A DNA stretch of 64,000 bases from JABDQZ01 sp050049775 (GTDB lineage Bacteria; Pseudomonadota; Gammaproteobacteria; Chromatiales; Chromatiaceae): NCBI GenBank assembly GCA_050049775.1, contig JASFVP010000003.1, positions 38,756-102,755 of the forward strand, read 5' to 3'. The position numbers and the translations under genes were made by a program. Below are positions 16,292-25,294 of this stretch, one piece after another (positions within the stretch are counted from its first letter, which is position 1; each line of letters begins with the position of its first letter). Under the pieces are notes generated by a model. That model ran no database searches. It saw nothing but the letters and a program-made list of their open reading frames with translations, and was not told the origin of the DNA.

Positions 16292-17977
16292 TTAGTCAGG
16301 TGCATGGACGACAGGAAGGTCCTGGTCACTTTTCGTTCCATCCAGAAATATTGATACCCACTGCCTGACAGAACCACGGCCATGAATATCACCCACAAAA
16401 AACTCCGGTGGCGTAGCGGGGAGATCGCTCAGGGTTGCTCCATAATGGCTTTTGACCCAGGTTGCTTTGTAACCGGCAAGGCTGATTAACGTCGGGAATA
16501 TCTGAAAATGGCTGGTCTTGTCGTAACTGGCCATTTGAACCGCCTTGAATCTTTCCAGGACTGCAGCGTCGTTGGAGAAGACCATCATCGGTACCATACC
16601 TTCGAAGCGATTTGCCTGCGGTCTGCAGTGAGTAGCCAGTGTTCCATCGTCGACGATATTTTGTCCATGATCACTGGTATAGATAATGACGTAACTCTGC
16701 AACTCCCCGGTTTCGGCCAACAAGCCTTTAAACCAGTCATCAACACTCCAGCGTATTCCATTCATAAATGAGTTCAGGGATTTCTCTCTGTCATTCATCG
16801 GCTCACCCGGCTCAAGAGCAGGGCTGAAAATATCGTACTCTTCGGGGTAGCTCCTGAAGTATGGAAAATGAATGCCGTATTTATTCAACATGATAAAGGT
16901 CTTGCCAGGCTGTTTGAGAAGCTCGATTAACTTTTCACGAGCAACTGTGTCGCTTTCATAGGCGGTTTCCTGACGCACTCGAATAATTTCATCCACAGAA
17001 GAAGCCTCGTGTGCATTCATGAAATTTTGGTAATTCGCCCATTCTTCAGCACTCTGGGCATCCAGGTAAACATTATGAAAGCCTGCCTTGCGGGTAAATT
17101 GCCAGATCGAAGGTTGCTTTAAGGTCATTTGCTGGTTGTCCGGGATGTCCTCTTTCCTTGCACCTGTCCTGAGAATGAGATTGGAATAATGACTGCAGTT
17201 TGAAGCTGAAGCGGCCAAGCCAAAATTCACGATTCCGCTCTTCAGGGAATCCAAATAGGGTGTCGTGTCTTTTTCAAAGCCATTGATTCCGAGAATGTCC
17301 GCCCGGATGCTCTCATCCACGATCAGGATGATTTTCTCAACTTGTGCATCAAGTGGACTCTCGTAAGAAGCCTTGCTCCTCTCACCGTCGTAAACTTGGC
17401 TTTGGCTGGCATATACCAGCATTGACGGAATCCTGAAAAAGGAGGGGTACCGATCAAACTGGCCATGACTGTATTGCAGGCCAATAGGGGTGAGTATTAC
17501 GGCGCTTATTGGTACGAAATAGAAATTTTTGGAGATGTTTAACTTTACAATGTCCGGCAAGCGTTCGACGAAAAGAATAACCGGGACAAGAATTAATAAA
17601 AAAGGTAGTGAGGCCAGGCCGAAATTTTCGACCACTTCCCAAAACCACCACTGAAAATAACTCACGATCAGGACTGATTGCTGGAAATCCAGAGGCGAGT
17701 TTGCGGCACTGAAGGAACCGATATTAAAAAGAAAGAAGAACAGAAAAATCGGTAAGGTTATTTTTCGTAAAAGACTGCGCTTACTGAAAAATATTAAAAA
17801 TGTTCCCAGCAGGGTCCAGCAGAACAAAATCAAAGACAGGAACAACTCGATGATCCGGCCCTGATTCCACAGAAACCGAAACGGAGAAAAAAAGTCGGAG
17901 AACATGCCCAATTCCAGCAGCACCAGAATAGCAACCGATCCAACAGCGATTGTTTTTCTCAAATTAGAAGCTGACAT
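16292..17977 (-). CDS. Membrane-anchored sulfatase-fold enzyme (phosphoethanolamine-transferase-like)
   Basis: 561 aa. Residues 1-~190 contain about five membrane helices; ~210-530 form a periplasmic alkaline-phosphatase/sulfatase-fold domain. Visible metal-site motifs are IILIVDESIRADILG (~217), TSDHGQN (~434) and the following THC. The overall plan matches EptA/CptA-type enzymes, which move phosphoethanolamine onto lipid A, core sugars or other glycans. The expected nucleophile segment reads SNCSHYSNL (~259) instead of the EptA TAT-type motif, so the nucleophile may be Ser or Cys and the donor may differ. It lies alone, convergent with the LysR gene. A role in surface glycan decoration fits the neighbourhood. 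Confidence 0.8.
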   Translation of the reverse strand: MSASNLRKTIAVGSVAILVLLELGMFSDFFSPFRFLWNQGRIIELFLSLILFCWTLLGTFLIFFSKRSLLRKITLPIFLFFFLFNIGSFSAANSPLDFQQSVLIVSYFQWWFWEVVENFGLASLPFLLILVPVILFVERLPDIVKLNISKNFYFVPISAVILTPIGLQYSHGQFDRYPSFFRIPSMLVYASQSQVYDGERSKASYESPLDAQVEKIILIVDESIRADILGINGFEKDTTPYLDSLKSGIVNFGLAASASNCSHYSNLILRTGARKEDIPDNQQMTLKQPSIWQFTRKAGFHNVYLDAQSAEEWANYQNFMNAHEASSVDEIIRVRQETAYESDTVAREKLIELLKQPGKTFIMLNKYGIHFPYFRSYPEEYDIFSPALEPGEPMNDREKSLNSFMNGIRWSVDDWFKGLLAETGELQSYVIIYTSDHGQNIVDDGTLATHCRPQANRFEGMVPMMVFSNDAAVLERFKAVQMASYDKTSHFQIFPTLISLAGYKATWVKSHYGATLSDLPATPPEFFVGDIHGRGSVRQWVSIFLDGTKSDQDLPVVHAPD

Positions 17978-18351
17978 GTAAATTCACTGGCAAAGATGCT
18001 TTTGATGTATCGATCAAATGATTTTCCCAGAATTTATCGGTTATTGTCATTTCTATGTAGTTGTGCCGGCCGCCTGTTCTGCATGGTGATTTCAAAGGAA
18101 AGAGTGCCGAAGGATCACTTGCGATCGATCCGCAAGACGGTCAATGCGCATAAAAAACATGTAGGCCAGGAAATCCATGAGGGCAGATAAAACTATGCCC
18201 AGCAATGTCACTGATGAAAAGCGCCGGTCAAACCGGGGCGATTCAATTCAGGTAATTTCCAATGTGATGCGGGAACTACGCTATGCGGCTGCGATGCAGT
18301 GGAGGCGGGTTGGCGAAAGGGAGTCCTTTCCCGTTCGGGTGGCGACGGCGG
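17978..18351. other. Intergenic stretch with no supported gene
   Basis: 374 nt upstream of the sulfatase-fold gene and downstream of the VPLPA-CTERM gene (both minus strand). Two short plus-strand frames exist but have no ribosome site or family-like sequence. It presumably contains the sulfatase promoter; I see no repeat. Confidence 0.5.
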
Positions 18352-19107
18352 TCAGCCCTTGAGGCGGTTACGTGTCAGCAACAGGCCGCCGAGGCCGAGC
18401 AGTAGCCAGGTGGCTGGCAGCGGCACAGAGCCGCTCGTGGGTATCGCTTCGAGATAGACGAACTGGCCGAAGGTCGCGTCATCGTCTGTCAGTATGATGC
18501 CACTCAACCTGGCTGTTGGCACGGGGCTGACGGTCAGGTCGGTAGCGTATCCGGCCGGGATCAGTGCGGTGATGCTGAGGCTGTCAAACCAGAACTCGGT
18601 GCCGGCGGCGATGTCCCACTCTGCCTTACCTAAATATTGATTGGGGTTGAAGATGTCGAAGGGCGGGCCGGTCATTGACATGAATGATGCCGGTGCCCCG
18701 ATAGCATCACCGCCGAAGCCTGCGAAGCTGACCGTGGCAGGTGGATTGATGGAGCCGGGTATCGTAAACGAGTTGCCGGCCTCGTATCGGGCCGAGAAGT
18801 AGCCGGCGACCGGAAAGCTGACGTGAAAACGCATGCCGAGCGGTGCGGTGAAGGTGAAGGTCAATTCTGTTTCGCCCAGGGTTGAAAAGTCCGTGTCCAG
18901 CTTGGGGGCCGCGTTGGTTCTGACGATTGCCGTATTCGTGTAGTAGTCGATGAGATCGGGGATAGCGGGAGAATAAGCGTTTTCCTGAATGTCCAGCGTT
19001 GCCTCGCGCACAACGCTTGCCTGCGCGAATGCGGGCAGCAGTAGCAACACGGTGACCAGCCAGGCGCTGGTTTGCGCGAGGCCAGGTTTTGAAAGAAATT
19101 TTTTCAT
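18352..19107 (-). CDS. VPLPA-CTERM sorted extracellular protein
   Basis: 251 aa from the ATG at 19107 (MKKFLSKPG), preceded by AAAGG; longer versions lack a signal peptide at the right place. Signal peptide ~10-35 (WLVTVLLLLPAFAQA). The mature part is beta-rich with FTFTAPLGMRFHVSF and no recognised domain. The C-terminus VPLPATWLLLGLGGLLL then RNRLKG is the VPLPA variant of the PEP-CTERM sorting signal, normally processed by an exosortase for surface display. It differs from the VPEP tail at 13169 and the VPEMD tail at 25742. Transcribed alone; function unknown. Confidence 0.85.
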   Translation of the reverse strand: MKKFLSKPGLAQTSAWLVTVLLLLPAFAQASVVREATLDIQENAYSPAIPDLIDYYTNTAIVRTNAAPKLDTDFSTLGETELTFTFTAPLGMRFHVSFPVAGYFSARYEAGNSFTIPGSINPPATVSFAGFGGDAIGAPASFMSMTGPPFDIFNPNQYLGKAEWDIAAGTEFWFDSLSITALIPAGYATDLTVSPVPTARLSGIILTDDDATFGQFVYLEAIPTSGSVPLPATWLLLGLGGLLLTRNRLKG

Positions 19108-19571
19108 GATTAAAAACCTTTGTTGTTTGAATGTTATTGATGAATGCATAGTTAAATTAAGTGACATGTAGACGATGGCAGGAGTGTCAATATCATATTT
19201 AATATCAATAAGATAAGTATCCTGATTCTGATTCCATCCCGCCGATAGGCCAGTCAGCGCTATCTGCCGTCCATCGTCCACATATGCGTCTTGCGCAGAA
19301 TGCTAGGGAATTGAAGTGGCACCGACTATCACAAATCCGCAAAAAACGGTTATTTGGGAAAGAAACAATTTTTTACCGGATTACCGGCACGCCTGGATAA
19401 CTACCTCCTGGCCCAAGGTGTGTGGCAATGGCACGGCCTGGCGGATTCTCAGGACAGGACGGTTGCTGAGGAAGGAGTGACTATCAGGCTGGACAGCAGG
19501 CTCAATTGCACAATATGCGGGCTAAGCAGCAAATCTGGCAAATGTTAACGTGTTGGGCTTTGCCCCGTTCT
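19108..19571. other. Intergenic stretch with no supported gene
   Basis: 464 nt, AT-rich near the VPLPA-CTERM start, then more balanced. A short plus-strand frame (19354-19548) has no ribosome site and no protein-like pattern. No RNA gene or repeat recognised. Confidence 0.5.
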
Positions 19572-20045
19572 TTATAGATGCTTGTCGATGCCGTGCACCT
19601 TCAGCCCCCAGGCAAGCAGGTTTTCGACACGTTTGTTGGATTTGTTCAGACGGTCGACCACGGTTTTGTAGATTTCTTTCATGACCTCATAGCCGGTTTC
19701 AGGATGGGCATCCATGTATTGCTGAAGCTTGCCGGCATCGATGACGACCAATTGACCATCGGTGGATGCGGAGACAGTTGCGGAACGGGGCAGGTCGTTA
19801 AACAGGCAGAATTCACCGAAAACCTGGCCGGGTTCCAGCGTGGAAAGGCCGGGACGTATCTGGCGTGCTTCCGCAAGATCGACATCGCAGGTGACAATCA
19901 GTGTGCCCTGTTCGATGAGATAGATGTGCTTGTCGGTATCGCCTTCCCGAATGATGACGTCATTGGTTTTAAAGGTCTGGCGATGCCAGTACTGCTGTTC
20001 CGGGAAATCTGCCTGGGTAATCAGTTGTGATAGAGAGCTGTACAT
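19572..20045 (-). CDS. Cyclic-nucleotide-binding (Crp-like) domain protein
   Basis: 157 aa, a single cNMP-binding domain. FKTNDVIIREGDTDKHIYLI begins the beta-roll, and GQVFGEFCLFNDLPRSATVSA is the phosphate-binding cassette with Glu and Arg in place. No helix-turn-helix follows, only a short helical C-terminus, so it is not a classical Crp transcription factor; it is probably a stand-alone sensor or adaptor. Its start overlaps a possible small membrane-protein gene upstream on the same strand. Neighbour relations do not tell its partner. Confidence 0.9.
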   Translation of the reverse strand: MYSSLSQLITQADFPEQQYWHRQTFKTNDVIIREGDTDKHIYLIEQGTLIVTCDVDLAEARQIRPGLSTLEPGQVFGEFCLFNDLPRSATVSASTDGQLVVIDAGKLQQYMDAHPETGYEVMKEIYKTVVDRLNKSNKRVENLLAWGLKVHGIDKHL

Positions 20046-20185
20046 GAAATCTCCCGATGGATTTTATATTTTTCTGGCTGCCCACAAAGGCATTTTGATA
20101 ATTTGGAAATATGAGTGGCTATAACAATGACTGCCATCATAAAAGTGATAATACCGAATTCCAGATTACCTGTTTGTTCATTCAT
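20021..20185 (-). CDS. Possible small membrane protein
   Basis: 54 aa from an ATG at 20185 (MNEQTGNLEFG), with one strong membrane helix (IITFMMAVIVIA) and a Cys pair (KCLCGQ). A weak ribosome site (GGTGG) precedes it. The end overlaps the start of the cNMP-binding gene by 25 nt, which could mean coupling or could mean the frame is chance. I do not recognise it. Confidence 0.3.
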   Translation of the reverse strand: MNEQTGNLEFGIITFMMAVIVIATHISKLSKCLCGQPEKYKIHREISCTALYHN

Positions 20186-20474
20186 TCGGCCACCGTAATA
20201 TTTTTTATAATTATTTTTCATTACATTGACAAATATTACCACTGTAAATGTCGGTCCTGAGCGGGCTTTGATGCTTGTTTGCAACTGAATGTGGGTGTGG
20301 TTTTAGGGAAATTTCTTATCCGGTTTCGAAATTGTATAAACCGCTACTGGGGACAGGATTCGCAATAGACCCGCAAAGACCTATGCTCAATTAGGCAACT
20401 TCGAGTTTGCCACCTCTCTCATCTAAACTTAAACTGGATTCAACAAATATAAGCATATTTCTGTCAGATCACCC
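20046..20474. other. AT-rich promoter region of the Dlt-like operon
   Basis: 429 nt. Apart from the doubtful small frame at its left end, nothing is coded. It likely carries divergent promoters for the cNMP-binding gene and for the adenylation enzyme gene at 20475. No clear operator was recognised. Confidence 0.45.
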
Positions 20475-22058
20475 ATGAATTTAAATCCGGTCCAAGCCGT
20501 TTTTGAGCAATGCCAGTACACGCCGGATGCGCTGGCACTCTATGCCGATGGTATTGAACTGACATATGGCGAGTTGCTGCAACAGGTTCTACGACTGTCA
20601 GATGCGTTGCGCTCCAACAACATTGGCCACAAAAATCGGGTCGGTATCCTGGCTTCGCGAAGTTTGATTGCGATCCAGGCGGTGTTCTCAGTGGCTTGGT
20701 GTGGCGCCACTTATGTGCCGTTGGGCACGCGCTGGCCTGAGGAAAGAATCAAAACAGTAAATGACCTGACCAGGCTGGATGCGATCGTGGTGGACCAGCG
20801 TGCTGTCAGCCTGATCTCGCCCGAAGTTCTTTCAGATATCAAGCTTGTTGTTGTCCCGGATCAAGAGGTTGCTTCTCTGCTGCCGGACTTGCCAACACAG
20901 GTGATACTGGCTCTGGAATCATTGCCTGGTCCTGGTGAAATCATGGCTCCAGCAAAGATGTCCGGCGACGATCTTGCTTACATCATTTTTACCTCGGGGA
21001 CGACGGGTGTGCCCAAGGGGGTCATGGTCAATTGCGCATCGGTTGATGTTTATCTCAGGGCACTTGGCGGACTCAAGGCGATGACGCCCGAGGACCGGGC
21101 CTCCCAATTCACGGAACTCAGTTTCGATCCTTCCCTCGGGGAAATTTTTGTTCCCTTGACTGTTGGCGCGTCGCTGCATGTGGTGCCACCCTTGAATAGC
21201 ATGTCGCCGGTTCGCTTCATCCGCGAACGGCAACTGAGCGTGTGGGGTTCGACTCCGGCAGCGATCGCCTGGATGCGCGATACCCGTGCGTTGCAACCCG
21301 GGGTACTGTCTTGTCTGCGTTACAGTTCTTTCGGTGGCGAGCCACTGCCGCTCGAATCGGTCCTGACCTGGCAGGCGGCGGCACCCAACAGTGCCATCGA
21401 CAATTTTTACGGGCCTACGGAGGCAACCGTGGACTGCGCGGCTCAGCGTGTGGACGCCGGCGCTGCACCTGTGGTTTCTCCCGATCGAGGTATTCTGGCC
21501 ATCGGCGTGCCACACCCTGGTAGCGAACTTGCCATATTTGATCAGGACCGACACCGTATGCCAGCCGGGGAGATCGGTGAGCTCGCCATTGCTGGCGGCC
21601 AATTGGCAGTCGGCTATCTTGATGCCCCCGATCTCACGGCCAGGCGTTATCCCACAATTGACGGAAAGCGCTGGTTTCTTACCGGCGACCTGGCCTATCA
21701 AGACGAATCAGGGCTGTTTCATTACATGGGGCGGCAGGATAACCAGATAAAAATCCATGGCTACCGTGTTGAACTGGAGGACGTCGAAGCGCACTTGAGG
21801 GCTGTGGTCGGCGATAATCAGGTCGTTGCAGTCGCATGGCCTATAGCAGACGGTGTGGCTAAGGGGATCGTCGGCTTTGTTGCCAACAGCAGCATAAATA
21901 CCAATCAGGTTCGTGAGGCATTGCGTAATCGGTTGCCTGCGTACATGGTGCCTTCCAGAATCCATGCTTTGGAAGAATTGCCTCATACTGCTTCCGGGAA
22001 GGTGGATCGTAATGCACTGATCGTCCAGCTTGATTCCGCTAAGGGCAAGGGAAGCTGA
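20475..22058 (+). CDS. Amino-acid adenylation enzyme (DltA / NRPS A-domain type)
   Basis: 527 aa, a stand-alone adenylation enzyme. Core motifs in order: YIIFTSGTTGVPKGV (A3, ~171), FTELSFDPSLGEIF (A4, ~216), NFYGPTEATVDC (A5, ~312), RWFLTGDLAY (A7, ~402), GRQDNQIKIHGYRVE (A8, ~429), and SGKVDRNAL with the A10 Lys (~508). The Asp in SFDPSLGE corresponds to the Asp that holds the alpha-amino group in amino-acid-activating domains, so an amino acid substrate is more likely than a fatty acid (inference). The enzyme would load the carrier protein encoded at 23548. The 22064 membrane-protein gene starts 5 nt after the stop, so this is the first gene of a three-gene operon resembling dltABC of Gram-positives. 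Confidence 0.9.
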   Translation: MNLNPVQAVFEQCQYTPDALALYADGIELTYGELLQQVLRLSDALRSNNIGHKNRVGILASRSLIAIQAVFSVAWCGATYVPLGTRWPEERIKTVNDLTRLDAIVVDQRAVSLISPEVLSDIKLVVVPDQEVASLLPDLPTQVILALESLPGPGEIMAPAKMSGDDLAYIIFTSGTTGVPKGVMVNCASVDVYLRALGGLKAMTPEDRASQFTELSFDPSLGEIFVPLTVGASLHVVPPLNSMSPVRFIRERQLSVWGSTPAAIAWMRDTRALQPGVLSCLRYSSFGGEPLPLESVLTWQAAAPNSAIDNFYGPTEATVDCAAQRVDAGAAPVVSPDRGILAIGVPHPGSELAIFDQDRHRMPAGEIGELAIAGGQLAVGYLDAPDLTARRYPTIDGKRWFLTGDLAYQDESGLFHYMGRQDNQIKIHGYRVELEDVEAHLRAVVGDNQVVAVAWPIADGVAKGIVGFVANSSINTNQVREALRNRLPAYMVPSRIHALEELPHTASGKVDRNALIVQLDSAKGKGS

Positions 22059-22063
22059 AGACG

Positions 22064-23551
22064 TTGAAAGAGACTCTTGTTACCACGCTGCGCCGCTACG
22101 GTATCCTGGAAGAGGGTCCGTTCAAATGGCGAATAATACCGCCTGTTGAAACCTATCCGAGAGTCGTGGCTTTTGCACAGACTTTCCCGGGGAAGCTGAT
22201 ACTGTTTGCGCTGTTCATGGCGCCAATGAAGATTCTCTCCGATCATTTATGGTTGTGGATGACTCTGGCTGCAATACTGGTCTCATTTGCCGGTCGGTAT
22301 CGCCATAGCGCAGCGCTTGTTTGTACTGCGGCTCTGCTTGTGCTTGATCCGGACTGGTTTGAATATGACGCTGTAAAGGATATTGCCCTTCAGGAGCAAC
22401 TCATTGACTTCCTGCAACTGGGGTATATCCGGGCGTATACACTATTGGCTTGTGTTCCTGTGGTGGTTGCGGTGTTATGGCTGGCACGGCGTTTCCGCTC
22501 CCATCCATTCGGTCAAAGGCCTGTGCTGATACAGCACTTTGTCTTTATATGCCTGCTCATCCTTGCCGCTTCCCCGTTGCTTCATGGAATTTCACTGGTA
22601 TCACTGTGGAGCCTGATTGCCGTATTTGCTGCTTATTTCTGGTATCTCAGCTATGCACTGATCAGTCAGCGCCAAAAGCAGCCGCCATCAATTTTGTTCC
22701 ATCTTGCAACCTTCCACCCATTTTTTGGTTCAACAGCCACTCCGCTGGCCAAGGGAGCTTCGAACTGGCGTGACGTGGAAGCCCAAACGAGTGAGGAACT
22801 TGCAATTACGCAGTTAAAAGCAGTCAAACTTATCGTCTGGGCATTCATTCTCAAAGTAGTACTGTGGATATTTCGAAAAGTTGTTTATGAATTGCTTGGT
22901 GTTCCAACCCTGAAAACAGCGTTTGACCAGTTTCTGGACTTTGGCGTCACAACAGGGCCTATTGGGGCTGCCAGTATCCTGGCGAACTTTTTTGAGCAAC
23001 TTTTGCTTGCTGCCGTGTGGGGACATGTCATTATCGCGACGGCTCGTCTCGCCGGATTTCGGCTATTGCGTAATACCTGGCGGCCACTGTCATCGCGGAC
23101 AGTCGCCGAATTCTGGAATCGGTATTATTACTATTTCAAGGAAGTTCTGGTGCAGGTCTATTTTTATCCAACATACGTGCGTTATTTCAAACGTCATCTC
23201 CGGCTACGTATTGCCTTTGCCACTTTTATGGCAGCAGGAGTGGGAAACTGGTTCTTTCACTTCATGCTTGAAACACCGCGTATTGCCCACTTCGGTATTC
23301 TCGATACATTGATTTACATGCAGACTTATGCCTTTTACTGTGTGGTACTGGTTGCTGGCATCGTGATTTCACAGCTGCGTGGTTGGCGGCCGGATCCAAA
23401 ATACGGGTGGTGGCGGAACAGTTTTATACCTGCATTGAATGTCATGCTTTTCTATGGTTTTCTCTCGACATTTGATGGTCCACAGGGGCATGTGGCGCTG
23501 AAGGATCACTTTGCTTTTTTGTTTCAGATTATTTGGAGTGCAATGAAATGA
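22064..23551 (+). CDS. Polytopic membrane protein, MBOAT/DltB-like
   Basis: 495 aa, TTG start at 22064 right after the adenylation gene. About ten to twelve membrane helices. The C-terminal half contains FWNRYYYYFKEVLVQVYFYP and, later, GVGNWFFHFMLETP. In spacing and character these match the FWxRWH ... WHG region of MBOAT acyltransferases such as DltB, with the His of FFHF as the candidate catalytic His. The N-terminal ~170 residues do not resemble DltB. The adenylation enzyme and the carrier protein flank it on the same strand (the latter overlapping by ATGA). By analogy it would transfer the activated residue across or at the membrane onto a glycan or lipid. Family call is tentative because the motifs are divergent. 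Confidence 0.65.
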   Translation: MKETLVTTLRRYGILEEGPFKWRIIPPVETYPRVVAFAQTFPGKLILFALFMAPMKILSDHLWLWMTLAAILVSFAGRYRHSAALVCTAALLVLDPDWFEYDAVKDIALQEQLIDFLQLGYIRAYTLLACVPVVVAVLWLARRFRSHPFGQRPVLIQHFVFICLLILAASPLLHGISLVSLWSLIAVFAAYFWYLSYALISQRQKQPPSILFHLATFHPFFGSTATPLAKGASNWRDVEAQTSEELAITQLKAVKLIVWAFILKVVLWIFRKVVYELLGVPTLKTAFDQFLDFGVTTGPIGAASILANFFEQLLLAAVWGHVIIATARLAGFRLLRNTWRPLSSRTVAEFWNRYYYYFKEVLVQVYFYPTYVRYFKRHLRLRIAFATFMAAGVGNWFFHFMLETPRIAHFGILDTLIYMQTYAFYCVVLVAGIVISQLRGWRPDPKYGWWRNSFIPALNVMLFYGFLSTFDGPQGHVALKDHFAFLFQIIWSAMK

Positions 23552-23805
23552 GCGTTGATGACCGGTCCCGAGTAAGAGCATACATTCAGCAATTGCTCAG
23601 TGAGCATGATGACCATACAGTGTTCGATGATACGACATCGTTGATAAAATCAGGACGTTTGGACTCGCTGGCCGTCACACATATTGTGATGTTTCTGGAA
23701 ACAACATTCGATGTGGACTTTGCAATTGTTGAGTTTGATCCGGAACGACTGGATTCTGTTGCTGAAATTCTGGCGTTGATTGAAGAATCGCGCGCATCAT
23801 CCTGA
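23548..23805 (+). CDS. Acyl/aminoacyl carrier protein (DltC-like)
   Basis: 85 aa, ATG at 23548 overlapping the stop of the upstream gene (ATGA), so translation is coupled. Acidic four-helix carrier protein with the phosphopantetheine site SGRLDSLAV (Ser40); the downstream helix MFLETTFDVDFAIVEFDPERL is typical of peptidyl/acyl carriers. It likely carries the residue activated by the 20475 enzyme as a thioester and delivers it to the membrane protein. Last gene of the operon; the convergent desaturase gene begins 43 nt beyond. Confidence 0.9.
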   Translation: MSVDDRSRVRAYIQQLLSEHDDHTVFDDTTSLIKSGRLDSLAVTHIVMFLETTFDVDFAIVEFDPERLDSVAEILALIEESRASS

Positions 23806-23848
23806 AATGTCAGCCAGCCCTGGCGGCACGAGCCAATCTAGATATCCG

Positions 23849-24841
23849 TTAATGCCAGCGTTTTACCCACGAATGAACTGCGCTACTGTCGCCGAAGAAG
23901 TAGGAGTGGCATTGCTCGCCTGTTGCATAAGGTGCCCATTGCAGAAGTAATTCATGGGCTTGTGGGAAGGCGTGGTAGGGGATGCCCGGCGCCAGGTGGT
24001 GCAGCAAGTGATACCCATTGTTATGCGGATGAAACAGCTGAGCCAGGCCTCCTGATACGGGATGGTTGCGACTGAATCCAATGAGTGTACCGGGCTGAAG
24101 TCCAACATGATCAGAGATTTCACGGAATGAAGTGATGACATGAAAGGCAGTGGCTCTGGCGACAATCCACAAACCCAGGAAACTCATCGCGCTCGTAGTC
24201 CCTGAGATGAAAGCAATCAGACCAAGAACTGCTCCCCACCAGAAAAGCACGCCCAGCAGGCTCCGTAAATCCATACGAGGGAGGTGCGAGAGCAGCGACG
24301 TGCGAAACATTTTTAAAGAAAAAATCTGATCGATCCAAACCGAAAGCCAGTGACCCGTAAGTCGGGATTCATCGTGGATAAAATCCGGATCCCGCTTCGG
24401 GTCTGCCAAATAACGATGGTGGTGCTGGTGCTCCTCACAATAAATTTGCATGGAAACCCATAACGGCCAGGAAAATAAAAGATGAGTCAGGATCTGCGCT
24501 CGCTTACGGTTACTGTCAATGCGATTGTGTGAAGCATCATGCAGAATATTGCCCAAAGCGCGTTGGCGGTTGCCGATCACCAGAATTGACAGAGGTGCCC
24601 ATAGCCAGCCGTGAACTATGGTAACGGCGGCTGCCACGGCAATGATTGCCCAGTCGGTCAGCGCTGCGATCATTACTGGTGTCAGGCGAGGGTGATGTAA
24701 GTTTTTCAGGTCTCCGGCGAACCCCTGTTTGCGGGCGAATTGCCACATGTCGGCCATTTCAGCAAACATTGGGTTCGGTTTATGGTCACGCCTGACCAAG
24801 CGCGATGAAGCAGAGTGCTGTGAGTTCGATACTGCGTACAT
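23849..24841 (-). CDS. Membrane fatty-acid desaturase-family protein
   Basis: 330 aa. Three histidine boxes of the membrane di-iron desaturase/hydroxylase superfamily: HDASHN (101-106), EEHQHHHRY (136-144) and HNNGYHLLHH (~275). Hydrophobic segments lie between them. It could desaturate or hydroxylate a fatty acyl chain or a related lipid, with di-iron in the membrane. Expressed with the ACT-domain gene upstream (12-nt gap) and convergent with the Dlt-like operon. Substrate unknown; a link to the carrier protein as acyl donor is possible. Confidence 0.88.
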   Translation of the reverse strand: MYAVSNSQHSASSRLVRRDHKPNPMFAEMADMWQFARKQGFAGDLKNLHHPRLTPVMIAALTDWAIIAVAAAVTIVHGWLWAPLSILVIGNRQRALGNILHDASHNRIDSNRKRAQILTHLLFSWPLWVSMQIYCEEHQHHHRYLADPKRDPDFIHDESRLTGHWLSVWIDQIFSLKMFRTSLLSHLPRMDLRSLLGVLFWWGAVLGLIAFISGTTSAMSFLGLWIVARATAFHVITSFREISDHVGLQPGTLIGFSRNHPVSGGLAQLFHPHNNGYHLLHHLAPGIPYHAFPQAHELLLQWAPYATGEQCHSYFFGDSSAVHSWVKRWH

Positions 24842-24853
24842 GGCTGTGCAAAG

Positions 24854-25294
24854 TCAGTTGACGGCCGTAGAGCTGGAAATACTGTCAGCTTCAACTTCAT
24901 GACCGGCAGCAGACAGGACGACTATGGCCTGGTTAACGTCGACATTTTTTACCAGGATATAATCGGTATCGTAGGTTGAAACAGTAAAGATGCTAATTCC
25001 TGCGTCGGCCAGGATCCTGGCGACTTCGGCAATGACGCCAATCAATGAAAAATCCAACTGCCCTGCAATTCGTAAACAGGACCAGTCGGGTTCGCACTTT
25101 TCGGAATCAAGCTTGATTTCGCAAGGTGCAACCACAGACAGCTCATCGTCTGTTCTGGTGAGCGAATACCAGTTTGCTGAAGTCAGCTTGTCGTAATAAT
25201 TGATTGCTGTACCAATCGGCAAACGATGGATACAAAAGTGCTCAGGTTTCAGAATAAATTTAAGCTTTCCCATGTCACTATGTTCGGTATTCAT
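24854..25294 (-). CDS. ACT-domain protein
   Basis: 146 aa. The C-terminal region LIGVIAEVARILADAGISIF then TVSTYDTDYILVK is a classic ACT fold. The N-terminal half (WYSLTRTDDELSVV, CLRIAGQLDF) matches the two-ACT (CASTOR-like) regulatory proteins found next to amino-acid-related genes. ACT domains bind amino acids as sensors. It sits 12 nt upstream of the desaturase gene, and the linked adenylation enzyme across the convergent border makes an amino acid ligand plausible. An alternative start at MGKLKF lies 7 codons in. Confidence 0.8.
   Translation of the reverse strand: MNTEHSDMGKLKFILKPEHFCIHRLPIGTAINYYDKLTSANWYSLTRTDDELSVVAPCEIKLDSEKCEPDWSCLRIAGQLDFSLIGVIAEVARILADAGISIFTVSTYDTDYILVKNVDVNQAIVVLSAAGHEVEADSISSSTAVN

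Noticed and set aside
19354..19548. Plus-strand 64-codon frame between the VPLPA-CTERM and cNMP-binding genes
   Set aside because: No ribosome site, no protein-like composition, no recognised similarity.
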